A stretch of 64,000 bases of DNA, taken from the NCBI GenBank assembly GCA_013368315.1, contig JAACJM010000088.1, forward strand, positions 124,001 to 188,000, given 5' to 3'. Each line of letters begins with the position of its first letter. Within the stretch, counting starts at the first letter, position 1. This document shows positions 1 through 10,950 of the stretch, piece by piece. Origin of the DNA: Tetrapyrgos nigripes (lineage: Eukaryota > Basidiomycota > Agaricomycetes > Agaricales > Campanellaceae). Position numbers and translations under genes: made by a program. The notes under the pieces are model-generated. The model did not search any database, was not told the origin of the DNA, and saw only the letters and a program-made list of their open reading frames with translations.

Positions 1-1171
1 TGAGATGGTATGACTCACTTTGATACACAAATCATTGAATAACCCCCAAAGAGGGTCGATATTAGATTCGTCGTGACGGCTACCATCTTCGATTTGAAGA
101 GAGCTAAAATCAGGCGCAATCTTCAGTACATCATCATCGGTGATAAATATTTCAATAGACTGGCAGCCAAGGTCAGCGTCTCACCAATATCCAAGTCAGC
201 GAAAGCACAAACATTATTGTCGCTAGATCCGGCTCGTGCTCCCTCGCTAGACAGGTAATCCAGACCAATCTGTGGCCCGTGGGGGAAAAAGTCTTCAGGA
301 AACTTTGGGAAAGACATTTCAGGAATAATGGCATACCGCAAGTTCACTGACCTGCGAGTCATAGCACAACATATTAGCTTCTGCGGACAAGCTAGCTAAA
401 GATGATCTGCTCACAATCTTACAGCCCAACAGAAGGATGTCCAAAAGATCCTTTGCGAGTACTGATGCAAGCCGGGTCTCAACAGACCCTCTTGACGGCG
501 CTGGGCAACCCTTCAACAGCGATTTCCTCGGTCAAAGTTTGTGTGCACTCACCGAAATTATAGACGATGAATGGCCTTTCTGTTGTAAACGATGACACTC
601 CTATCATCTTCAGGAGAGATGGATGACTGTAAAGCAAGCCTTGTTAGGCCGGAGTTCGTGATGAATGCATCCTCCGAGATCTGAAGCGACATACAGCAGA
701 CGTTGGTTCTGTTTTTTCTCTTCCTTGAAGTTCTGAGGAAGTGGATGAAGCCGGGTTAGATAACTGAGAGAAGAGAGCCTGACAAATTGGCACCCACCTT
801 CTTCGCTTGTATTCCTCGAAAAACTTTGACAAGAACAAATCGCTGCTCGTATTTGCCTGAATGGATATAGTAATGTTTGCTACTGGCCAGCTGATCTAAA
901 AGCTCGATATTGCCTTTGGACACGATCCTCTGCGCACGAGAAAGAGAGTCAGTACGCGAGTAGTACAGAAGTAACTAACGTATAAACGCACCGGAGACTC
1001 CGTTGACCAAGGGATGACTTCGCTCATATCGGAAAACAGACCACATCCCTGATCATTGTGATTATGGACGACATCCATGTTCCCTGCAACGTTATAGACG
1101 TTGCTGTTGACGTAGTTGAAGCCATGAGAGTGCTGAAAGAAGCTCGCGGGATTTGATGAAGGGTCGGCCAT
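1..1171 (-). pseudogene. Family X copy A, truncated by window edge
   Basis: Decayed multi-exon gene of a family I cannot name. The start (codon 1169-1171) opens with MADPSSNPASFF, then HSHGFNYVNSNVYNVAGN and DVVHNHNDQG. Downstream pieces in shifting frames include a YYIHSGKYEQRF-like segment (~860) and an ITDDDVLKIAPDF-like segment (~110). The same pieces occur in the same order at 5.7-6.9 kb, so this is a repeat copy. Frames change without good splice sites and no continuous product can be built. The N-terminal pattern resembles low-complexity leaders of mushroom NLR- or kinase-like proteins, but no catalytic motif is visible. It sits directly downstream of an argJ-tail fragment, as in both other copies. 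Confidence 0.5.
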
Positions 1172-1436
1172 AAAGAATGGTTTGGCGAGAAGAACCGTTA
1201 ATTGAGAACACTTGCAGCAATTCGACAGAGCTAGGTGCAAGTAACACAGCGATTTGACGGGCTCAGAGTTGTACTGGCAAGAGGATGAAGAGCTGTTGAG
1301 GGAACGACAAACACGAGGCATACTTCACGATGCACGGGACCGTAAACATACAAGCTGTCATTGACATGGTTATAATTATAGGATACTGGCAGCCTTACAC
1401 AGGTAAAGACGTGTCAGAGGATAGCAGCTCTCCACA

Positions 1437-1745
1437 GCGATAATTCCGGTTAAGCCCACGTATTCCTGTAAAAACAACCCATGTCAGTTCTAATTTAACA
1501 AATCAGAGAAAAAACCGCTGCACACTCAACAGAAGCAGTCCACGCGTATGATACCTCGCAAGCTCAGCTTCACATCGCCCTGCAAACACACAACTAGCTT
1601 GGAATCCTCCAAATTCGCCCTGCCTTCATAGTCGACGAGATTTGGATTCTGTGGACGCGACGAACGTGAGGCTGACTTTGTCGAGGTAAAAAGATGCACA
1701 GAGAAGGAATGGAGTCGGTTGCAGTAAAGTATTCAGCCCAGCATA
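1437..1745 (-). pseudogene. argJ 3'-end fragment A
   Basis: On the minus strand this matches, at nucleotide level and with many substitutions and indels, the last two exons of the intact argJ at 32.16-33.79 kb. The landmarks are the start of argJ exon 3 (CTGGGCTGAATAC at ~1743), the GACAAAGTCAGCCTCACGTT block (~1680) and the final-exon splice acceptor block (ACGTATTCCTGTAAA at ~1460-1475). The reading frame is lost. Only the 3' part of the gene is present. It lies about 270 bp upstream of family X copy A. Confidence 0.6.
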
Positions 1746-1845
1746 GGACGGTGGAGAGCCTGGGATTCTGGGGCCATCTGGCTCTGCGTTGGGTTCTGTG
1801 TCCATCATAAACAAACCACCTCACCCAACACCCCGACCCTAACAC

Positions 1846-2801
1846 GAAACCTCCTCGCCCTCCACCAAAAGTACTAGGCAGTTCTAAAGGCGGAAAAGGA
1901 ATGAGTCAAGCTTTACAAATCTACAAAGGTAATCATCCGAATATAAGTGGGGTTCTTACTAGGACGAGGAGGAGGGACCCGCATGGGGTGAGTTTCCTAT
2001 GTCCTTTTTTTGCGTGTTAACTACCTCGTTTCTCGTGTTCGTTGTCCTCTTCGTGTCTTTCTTCTTTTTCTGTGTGATGAAACGAAGCTGACGCTGACGC
2101 GTAGCCAAAATAACCCACCGCTTCCCCACTGGCCCCGACTGGCTCGCATTCGAGAAAGTAAGCTTGATTATCGATTGGAGTATGGGGATGTTTGGAGGTT
2201 TTTAAGGCATCCTTTGTCGACTCTCTCATCGAATCTAATGAAGACGACGACGTATTCTGGTAGGAGTATGAGTGATGGAGATGGCAAGGTTGAAGGGGTA
2301 CAAGGGGAAGCGAGAGGGTGGGGTAGTTATTGTCAGTTGTAGTCTCCCCTAGGCAGACTCAAGCTAGCAGGCTAGCTTATATTGTCAATTGTATGATGAA
2401 GAGTGAGTATTGTTTTTTCTTTTCACCGTCTTTTCTCGGCTCTTTTGTTTCTACGGTTTACTTCTTTTCCTGTGTCTTAAGCTTTTTGGCTCCGATTGGG
2501 AGTTGGCTTTGGTGATGGGCGACGGGGACAAGGGAGACAGTACAATTGGCCATTGTCGGACTAGGTTTCTATCTCTTCTTGTCTTCTCGTCTTACACGCA
2601 CCGTGATTCTAAGCAAGATAACTAACTCTACAACGCATTTCCTAATCCCGCGTCGCTCATTCCTCCAGGCTTCATCTTCTCTCGACGAATCGTCATGGTT
2701 GTCAGCGTCGGAAACCTACCACCGCTCCCACTTCATTAACAAACCCTTCTACATCTGCACCAACATCCACTCTCACTCCCTACCCTTCTAGTTCCACATC
2801 C
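1846..2801. other. Region without a recognisable gene
   Basis: About 0.95 kb with only short overlapping frames and pyrimidine-rich stretches (2410-2790). No domain, splice-consistent coding frame or RNA gene was recognised. It could contain the promoter of the doubtful plus-strand gene that follows. Confidence 0.4.
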
Positions 2802-3551
2802 ATGTCAGAGTCTGGTCAATTACTCGACGGAGACATATTGAAAGACATGCATAAAGACACAAACTCGGATAAAGACACCGACCTCCTCTCCCCAACAACC
2901 ATCCTATCAGGACACGTCTCTAGACATACGAGGAGGGAGGAGGTGAATGTTAGTCCGAGTCCGGTTTCTTTGGATACCTCTTCTCCAAATGAGGGTCGAC
3001 TTTGGCTTCAGAGCCGTTGAGGACTGTACTCCTACATCTGCGGGGACGCAACCGAGTAGTACGGGTACTGGAAACAGCACGGCCAGGAAAGGAAGTAGGA
3101 GATTAAAACAGACCCCTCATAAACCTCAGACACCGAAATACAAACCAGTCTACGAACTCGTAGATTTCCATGGCGAGTTGGAGAGGGCCGGAGATGGACA
3201 CTTGATCCGGTTAAGTCTGCATCTGCCCAGTGAACTCAGTGGGAGCAGGGACAGGGTGCGAAGTGAAAGCGAGGGACAGCAAAGGGAAAGGGCGAGGGTG
3301 CCGGGGGAGTGTTCCTAGAAGTCAGAGTCGTCGTACACGTCCAGAGGAATTTGCAAGTCGTAAACATTTACCCCTGCGTGAGGGAGAAGAGTACATTAGG
3401 TATTACATCGGTAAAAGTATACAGCGAATCCTTACAAGAGGACTCAGGGGACTACTACAAAACCAGAATTATTCGATGTCAGGATGAAATCGGCGGAAGG
3501 GTATGTTTCGTAGGGGTTTGGTTGGTGGAAGTGTTCGTGGGGTGGTGTTGA
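2802..3551 (+). CDS. Doubtful hypothetical gene or fragment
   Basis: Three overlapping plus-strand frames (2802-3020, 2947-3318, 3309-3551) have protein-like composition. The first opens MSESGQLLDGDILKDMHKD. The second has a Thr/Ser/Lys-rich stretch followed by YELVDFHGELERAGDGHLI. The third has a hydrophobic beta-like stretch, EVRVVVHVQRNLQVVNIYP. They could be joined exons or one frameshifted gene. I do not recognise the family and see no catalytic motif. It may equally be non-coding. Confidence 0.25.
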
Positions 3552-3829
3552 TGGCCTTAGAAGAGTTTTTGAATAACAGATCGTTGGCATAAGGCTCAGC
3601 ATATAAAAATTTTAATGAAAGGATAATGAATTTGACGGTGATGCAGCGTAACTCGAGCTGGAGTAGAGTTCGGGCTCGGGCTCAGACCCGGGAAATTCCC
3701 GCATATTAGACATAGGGCCACCGGGGTTGTTTGCAGGGATAGAACCATTTGATATGGCTTCTTCGATACCGGCCGCAACGTCTTTGGGAGTGATAGGGGC
3801 GTTTTGGTCGTCGGCTGGGGTGGAGGAAC

Positions 3830-5671
3830 AGAACCTGATGCAAGGATGGCACGGTCTCCTTCTGACTCAACTTCGGGATCGAGGCTGGAGTGACTGAGCC
3901 CTAGGTAAATCGGATCTCTCGGCCGTGCTACATATCCACTAGAGGTGCTGTCAACACACTCATAGGACGAGGTGAGGTATTTTGTGAGTAAAGGGTGTAT
4001 GGGTTCATTCCTATACCATTGTCGGTCTGTGGTACAAGACTGTGTGTCGATATCATTGAAGTGGCCTCCATCACAGAGCCACGGGAAGATTTTCTCGCTC
4101 GTCTCTCCTCCTTGCGCTGGCGTTCGCGTGCCTCGCGCTCCTCTTTCCGTACATCGACATGCCCATTCTCCAGAAAGGTAACTTGAGGGTAATTCCCCGA
4201 GATTGAGAACGTTCATGTCCGCCAATCAAAGGTGAAGCCGGGGAAGCTGGTGGCTTGATGCGAACATCACGAGAACTATCCGTTGGTGCAGCGCTACTTC
4301 CCATGTCGTACGGGGATCGCCATAACTGAGAGAATGTATCCCGCATCCTATCATCCAGTTGCCTTGCTTCCTGCATAGCACGTGCACGTGCTACCGACTC
4401 GGCTTCAAGGAGAACTCTTTGGGCCATGACGTATTCGCTGAGCGTTTGCTGGCGAGTTGAAGCTGGCTCGCGAGGATTCTTTGGAGAATGTTAAGAAGAA
4501 AGAAAAAAGCTAAGGAGAGAGGACAACATACCGAGCTTAGCCATATTTTGAGATTTTGCTCCGTTAACAACCCGCCCTTGTACCTCGGCCGTGGAAGACC
4601 TTCAGTATCCACAATGCCAGATCGTTCTTGTTCCTCTTCCTTCCACCTAAGGTCTTCGTAGTAGACGTCATTCTCACGGTCCCATATACCCGGAGAGGTA
4701 ACATCCACATCTGCCACATCCTGGTCCCGCATAACACACTCGACGCAGACTTTTGCACCGTTGTTGGGCAAAAGAAGGGGATTGACGGGACTGGGAGTGG
4801 CGTTCTGAGCTATATACGGCTTTTGCCTCGAAGACACAGATAGAGGCATCCCTGTTCCTTCGTTCGCATCCTCATCGGGGTTTCTCTGGCTGCCGTCTTA
4901 AAATGTGCCTCATAATGAAAGTAGAGGATTGGCTTACCGGGTTGGGCGATCTTGTGCAAAAAGAGCACATAAAGAGCAAATTGTCGCGTGTTATCATCAC
5001 ACAAGATCTATGCTGCCAGATACCACATGTTGAGCACTTTATTGTAGGTGAGATTCCATCATCTGTAATCAAATCCAGTAGTCAAGTCAGTCAAGGCTCG
5101 TGGCTCATTTAACTGACGTACCGTTTCCATCACACGCACAACGAAACTCTTCCTCCTCCACGATCTCCTTGCACACTGGGCATATCTCATGTAGGGAGGG
5201 AATAGAATGAGAGACAATTGCATTCTTTGAAATGTCTGATGTGAGCGTTATTTCCTCCTTGCGATAGCCTTGGCATCGATGTACTACAATCCTGAGTGGC
5301 CTTGCAGCTTGCTTCCTCGGCATAGCATAGCTGGGATATGACTGCCCAACAGTTAGGTTGAGATGCTCCCAAAGCTGCCGATAACATCTAGCTACAGCAG
5401 CCACCGACCGCGAACCATGTTCAGATTCTCTCCACAACAATTCTCTTCTATAAATCGCGGAACGTTCGGAAAAATTAGAGGTGGATGTGTTGTAGGGAAT
5501 GAAGCTTTGGTTGTCTGTAGCAGACATTTCTGCGATACTGTATGACTTGTTCCGACTTCGAAGATCCTCTAGAGAGCATGAAGGCATGAAGATTGTAGGA
5601 CAGGATTTAGGTGCAAAACCAGGAAACTTACGATGCAGAATGTACGTTGCCTCTCTGAAAGTCTGCCGCAC
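3830..5671 (-). pseudogene. Family X copy B, PHD-finger and C-terminal part
   Basis: Minus-strand exons give a PHD-type zinc finger split by one intron. CPVCKEIV and RCACDGN (~5180-5130) join to DDGISPTIKCSTCGIWQHRS and LFMCSFC (~5070-4950), giving the C4-H-C3 spacing of chromatin-reading fingers. The next exon (4849-4530) has AKVCVECVMRDQDVADVDV and GIWDRENDVYYEDL. A further exon (~4480-4230) has LSEYVMAQRVLLEAE and ARQLDDRMRDTFSQL. These resemble a conserved Agaricomycete protein of unknown function (from memory). The VRKEEREAR-type tail (~4150) is one base out of frame with the upstream exon near 4180, so the gene looks broken there. The N-terminal part lies at 5.7-6.9 kb. Confidence 0.5.
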
Positions 5672-5689
5672 ATCCTTTGGTAAGAGGTC

Positions 5690-6884
5690 TCATAGATGGG
5701 ACGAGTACGGCGTACCTTAACACACAACTTATTGAATAAGACCCATAGAGAATCTTCGTCAATCTGACCGGACTCGCACCGAGTGTTACTATTTTGGAGA
5801 GAACCAAAATCAGGCGCAATCTTCAGTACATCCTCGTCGGTAATGAATATTTCGATAGACTGCCGGTCAAAATCATCGTGTCACATCATTAATATCAAGG
5901 GGAAGAAATACAAACATTATTGTCGTTAGATCTGGCTTGTGCTCCTTCCTCAGCGAGATAATCAAGACCATTCTGCGCAAACAAGGAAAAGAAGAGTCTT
6001 CAGGAAACTTTGGAAAAACGCTTCAGGAATTGATGACATACCGCAAGTTCGCTGACCTGAGGGCCATAGCGCAACAAATTAGTGTTAGTTTTTGCAGACG
6101 ACTCCATGCTAAAGATAATTTGCTCACAATCTTATAACCCAATAGAAGGATGTCTGAAAGATCCTTTGTGAGTACTGATGCAAGCCGGGTCTCAACAGAC
6201 CCTCTTGACGGCGCTGGGCAACCCTTCAACGACGATTCCCTCGGTCAAAGTTTGTGTGCACTCACCGAAATTATAGATGATGAAAGGCCTTTCTGCTGCA
6301 AACGATGACACTCCTATCATCTTCAAGAGAGATGGATGACTGTAAAGCAAGCCTTGTTAGGCCGGAGTTCGTGGCAAATGCATACTCCGAGATCTGAAAT
6401 GACATACAACAGACGTTGGATCTGTTTTTTCTCTTCCTTGAAGTTCTGAGGAAGTAGATGAAGCCGGGTTAGATAACTGAGAGAAGGGAGCCAGACAAAT
6501 TGGCGCCCACCTCCTTCGCCTCTATTCCTCGAAACACTTTGACAAGGACAAAACGCTGCTCGTATTTGCCTGAATGAATATAGTAATGTTTCCGACTGGC
6601 CAGCTGATCTAAAAGCTCGATATTGTTTTGGGACACGACCCTCTGCGTACAAGAAAGAGAGTCAGTACGCGAGCAGTACAGAAGTAAACGTATAAACGCA
6701 CCGGAGACTCCGTTGACCAAGGGATTACTTCGCTTATATTGGAAAACAGACGACCACGTCCCTGATCGCTGTGATTATGGACGACATCCATGTTCCCTAC
6801 AACGTTATAGACGTTGCTGTTGATGTAGTTGAAGCCATGAGAGTGGGGAAAGAAGCTTGCAGCATTTGATGAAGGATCGGCCAT
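5690..6884 (-). pseudogene. Family X copy B, N-terminal and central part
   Basis: Paralogue of 1-1171. The start codon at 6882-6884 opens MADPSSNAASFF, then HSHGFNYINSNVYNVVGN, DVVHNHSDQG and EVIPWSTESPVRLYV. After an intron comes ELLDQLASRKHYYIHSGKYE and VLVKVFRGIEAKEVG, and near 5850-5700 DEDVLKIAPDFGSLQ and WVLFNKLCVKVRR. The order suggests one long gene running on into the PHD part at 5.67 kb. No kinase glycine loop or HRD motif is visible, so a kinase label would be a guess. Several frame breaks suggest it is inactive. Confidence 0.45.
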
Positions 6885-7074
6885 AGAGAAGAGTCTGGCG
6901 AGGAATGGTGAGCAGGGAGGAATTTCTAGCGGAGCTGCTGGACGCAGTGTTATCCTGGCGAGAGGGTAAAAGGCTGTTGAGAAAACGATGAACACGAGAC
7001 CACCTCCATAAGCGCTAAGCTGTCATGGTTATAATTCACTTGAGACAGTGTCCAAGGATAGCGGCGCTCTAGAA

Positions 7075-7425
7075 TGATAATCCCCGTTCAGCCCTCACGT
7101 ATTCCTGTAAAAACAGCCAATGTCAGTCCTACTTCAACAAATCAAATACAGAGAAGAAACTGCTTTACACTCACAGAAGCTGTCCACACATAAGATACCT
7201 CATGACCTCAGTTTCATATCACCCTCCAAACACACAACTAACTTGGAATTCTCCAAATTTGCCCTGCCTTTGTAGCCCTTTTCGGTTCACAGTCGACTCG
7301 ATTGAGAAGACGCGTTCCATGGACGCGACGAACGTGACGCTGACTTTGTCGAGGTAAATGGATGCACAGAGAAAGAACAGAGTCGGTTGCGGCAAGTATT
7401 CACCCCAGCGTAGGACGGTGGCTTA
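7075..7425 (-). pseudogene. argJ 3'-end fragment B
   Basis: Second degenerate copy of the argJ tail. The exon-4 acceptor region (CTCACGTATTCCTGTAAAA at ~7096-7113) and the exon-3 block with GACAAAGTCAGCGTCACGTT (~7350-7330) and TGGACGCGACGAACGTGACG (7320-7339, plus strand) match the intact gene. The frame is lost. It lies immediately upstream, on the same strand, of family X copy B, as fragment A does for copy A. Confidence 0.6.
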
Positions 7426-7935
7426 ATAAGCGAAGGTACCGAGCCAAGAGTCTGCCTAGGGAGACTAGAGTTGGGGGTTCTGGGGGTATCTGCTATCTCG
7501 TGCATGATCATCTGGCTCTACGTCGGGTTCCGCGTCCATCATGTGAACAAATCCCAATGGAACAGACTACTCACCCAACATGACCGGAATACTTACTTCG
7601 ACCGAAGGCTCAGGATGAGATATGTACAGATAGAGAGATCTAGAACAGATAGCCAAAAATTCGATGTGCGACTGAAGACACTGGAGAATACTTAGTGACG
7701 ATATGACTTCAAAATTCTCAAGTTATCAGTCAGAGCAGTCAGAGACACGCGAAACAAACAGGAAAAGAGATGATAGATAGATAATAAACGGTATAACAGC
7801 CTGATGGACGTAGGAACGGGTGAGGAGAGTCTGGGCATACTGTTAATTAGTACTTGGTTAGCACTGGTAATACTACGTAGTTAATGCAGACCAGATTGAG
7901 TCCAAGACAGTCCAAGCCCATACTACCCTTAGTAT

Positions 7936-7956
7936 TACATCAGCAAAATACCAGGT
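7936..7956 (+). repeat. Left copy of 21-bp inverted repeat
   Basis: TA plus CATCAGCAAAATACCAGGT, an exact inverted match to 17502-17522. It is probably the left terminal inverted repeat plus TA target site. Confidence 0.65.
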
Positions 7957-9168
7957 CCTTCTATAGCTTCTAGTACTAGACGTATAGAAGGAATAGACAT
8001 ATAGAAACTGTTCTATGGCTAGAGGTACATGACTATCAAATAGATGTCCTTCTATTCCAATAGACGCTATTCTATTCGTATCTACTGACTCGTCTATACA
8101 TGTCTATACAGATTCTATCAACAACTAAAAGATGTCGCTCACCAGCAAATCCAATAATAGGATCCAATCTGTCCACCACAACGAAGACCCCATTCTGCAT
8201 GCGACGGCACAGCAGACGGTAGCTTTCCAATGAATCTGAAGAACGTGTTTGTTAGGAAGAGTCATAACAAGGAGTATGTGACTAAACGAACCATTATATG
8301 TGGGGTGCCGCTATCACAACGATAACGACACTGACTACATACACACCATGCGTAGTGCTAAATTACCTGGATGTGAACAGAACCGCTTGGTCACCCGGCA
8401 TGGCCAATAAGTCAGAAAAGGACTCACCAATTACTTCAATATTTCCCTACATATGCCACACTCTATTTGCGTGAACTGTTCCTGCAATTGTCTGAGTATA
8501 CTATATGAACGAAACAAAATAAACAACTCACCCAGGGCTATACTTCAATTCACCAATCCACCACCTTCAGGGCTATACTGTGTAAAAAATATTGAGAGTT
8601 TTATAACAAGCAGATGAAGCGAGCCTTTTGAAGACAGCGAGCATTGAGGTAGGGAATTACTTGCTAAACAAATGGGACAGAGTAGCACGTTGAAGCAGAT
8701 TTCACAGTTTGTTGAAGTAGTTGAAGACTAGAAAGAACCTGTGTCGAACGGGGCGGGGAGCTGAAGACGTTGTGGTTTGTTGAAAAGTCAACCATGCAAA
8801 CGTGACCATTGTACTTAGCCGAGTTCCGACACGATTGCGCCATTTTGCGGAATCACGCCATTCTTAAAATTTGCGATGAGCCGTCCGTGTGCACCCACTG
8901 CACCCACTGCACTGAGCACTCCGCACTCAGGAATCAGGATCACTCATGTATACCATCCGGCCAGTATGTACATATGTACTTACTCACTCAACAAATATGT
9001 ACATGTTGCAAACTTTGGACTACCGGGAAAAAGATTGTAACAACGACTCTTGCTTAGTATTGTACTCGATAAGCACCAAGATGTTACATGTGTATATGTA
9101 GGTCTAAAGGTCTAATTAGTAATAGAATCAAGGCATCTAGCATAGACAAGCGGTTGCATAGACACAGA
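7957..9168. other. Non-coding interior of the TIR element, left side
   Basis: About 1.2 kb with no recognisable gene. It begins with a run of TCTATTCC/AATAGACG-type words to about 8110, then AT-rich unique sequence. Near 8895-8935 there is a short CACCCACTGCA direct repeat. The segment ends at the inferred Helitron insertion point (A at 9168). Confidence 0.45.
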
Positions 9169-9178
9169 CTAGCCGTGA

Positions 9179-9196
9179 CCCGTGCGATGCTACGGG
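9179..9196 (-). other. Helitron 3'-terminal hairpin
   Basis: Plus strand CCCGTGC, loop GAT, GC, bulged T, ACGGG: seven paired bases, five of them in the CCCGT/ACGGG stem. It sits six bases from the CTAG terminus at 9169-9172. In Helitrons this hairpin acts as the replication/termination signal (family knowledge). Confidence 0.75.
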
Positions 9197-9316
9197 ATTT
9201 TCTGATTTCAGTGTAAGTATGCGAGAGTATGTACTCAAAGCTCACAATTTTTTTTTAGCAAAGCATAAGATTAGAGAGAATGCTACACTACTATCCTATG
9301 TACTACTAATATGGGC

Positions 9317-10291
9317 CTAGGGAGAATCCAAGGTTGAGGGAGAACTTGAGTTTGAAGAAGACGAATCAGTCCGCTGCCGCTTAGACGGAGTTCCATCTGC
9401 GTAGCTAAATCGCAGACGCTTGCCAGCAGAGGTAGAATTACCTGAATGAAAGTTAGTGAACGCATTTTTTAACGAAGTACATACACTCACCAACAGGAGA
9501 TTTTTGAGAGGGAGTACCCATCACTGGAACATAGGGCCTTCCCAAGAAAGTAACCTTTTCCAACTCAATCTCGAAACACCCGACCATTCCATCAGGATTA
9601 CAGATGATGGAATGAAGAAATCCTGACACAGAAACGTAAGTACCAGGGCTGACTTTCGGTTTGTTGGCCCATCGAGGCGTGTTCAGGCAAAAGGTACGAA
9701 TCGGCATAGAGGGTTTAGGGGCAGTGGAATCCTTAAGCAGATTGGTGTATACTTGAGGGCTGAGTTCAATTCGTGCCTCCGTGTCCACACTGGTGACCAC
9801 TCCTGCAACTGTAATCAACGCACGATAACGTGGATCAACATCGCCGGCAGGAATAAGCTGTCCAAATCCAATAGTATTGTGGTCAATATCAAGAATGGAT
9901 TTGAAGACTGAGTGACTGGACTCACATCCACAATGTCGCCTACCATGACATAGTCCACCGTTGCCAATCCCTCAGTCAAAAGCTCTGACTTGACCGTCTC
10001 CTCCATCCTTGCCACCTGGAAAGAAGGATGAGTAAAATTACGTTTGAAATGTGGCCATGAAAAACTTACATTGACGTGTACAAAATATGTGCCGACAGCC
10101 TCAAACTGGTGGCCGTTGTTGTTGAAATAACGAAGCAAGGAGAGCCCAGCAGATTCTATATCTGGACTGTCGTAGAAATAAAAGTGAGCATCAAAGAGAA
10201 TGGTTTTCCCTCTGGGCTCCTCTGGGCAAGGGTTCTCGAGCACAGCAAGGCCAGACAGAGTGGCACAACCATTATTGTTGGCGTTGGACAT
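9317..10291 (-). CDS. Helitron-borne OB-fold-like (RPA-type) protein
   Basis: Four-exon model: 10291-10070, 10015-9926, 9857-9491, 9441-9317. Every intron is GT-AG and the joined frame is 804 nt, 267 aa, with no internal stop. The start codon (10289-10291) gives MSNANNNGCATLSG. The middle has DYVMVGDIVDLIPAGD across exons 2-3, then ITVAGVVTSVD, PGTYVSVSGFLHSI and FEIELEKVTFLGRP. This alternation of beta strands and glycines looks like an OB fold, the single-strand DNA-binding fold of RPA. The C-terminus is basic and Ser-rich (SKRQRTDSSSSN). It lies 148 bp from the Helitron 3' end on the Rep/helicase strand. Plant Helitrons encode RPA-like proteins, so a single-strand DNA role is inferred. Fold assignment is by eye only. 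Confidence 0.7.
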
Positions 10292-10950
10292 GATGAGATG
10301 TGTGTGAGAGAGAGAAGAGAGTAAGAATCATGATACTGGGACTTTGAGTTGGGATCGAAAGATTGAAGTTCATATTTATACTGCAGAGCAGGGCTTCAGG
10401 GTATGACGCAAAACAAACTGGAAAGAAGATGCTAGAAAATGGTTGAAATGTCGCTCAGCATCTATCCCAGGCGCGCTGAGACATACCTGGATGGTACCGA
10501 TGCATGTGATTGCGTCACAGGCAAGAACGTTCTCGAACATTCAGGAGCTTCAGGAACAGTGTTTGTAAATATAGCTAGCGCGCTCAGTTGGGATCGCCAC
10601 TGTGCCAGGCCCAATATGGAGCTGTCACATGAAAAGGGTGTGCGCTGGTGTGCATAGGATAGAGCGATTGTACTGAGTTAGATAATGCAGTTTCGTGTTT
10701 GGACTTTTCTGTAGACAATTTCAAGACAATTTACCATGGAACGTTCATTCACCCTGCATATTGTGACCCAGAGCCATCATCCAAACCTGATGTTCTGACT
10801 TCGTTGTAATCCGAATCCTCTGTGATGCTTGGATCCAAAGTTCTTAGAGAGATCAGCCTAATTCTCGAAATTTTCAGGAGCTTCAGGAGCAGTGCTTGTA
10901 AATTTCGTACTATTGGTTTGGTCTAAAATACTACTAAACACAGAATTCTA
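10292..10950. other. Intergenic region within Helitron
   Basis: About 660 bp between the OB-fold-like gene and the helicase stop codon. It is the likely promoter/5' region of the OB-fold-like gene and 3' region of the helicase. It has AT-rich stretches and two similar words (TTCAGGAGCTTCAGGA at ~10540 and ~10875). No gene seen. Confidence 0.4.

Noticed and set aside
5690..6884. Protein kinase assignment for family X
   Set aside because: No glycine loop, VAIK lysine, HRD or DFG motif could be seen. The resemblance is only in style.
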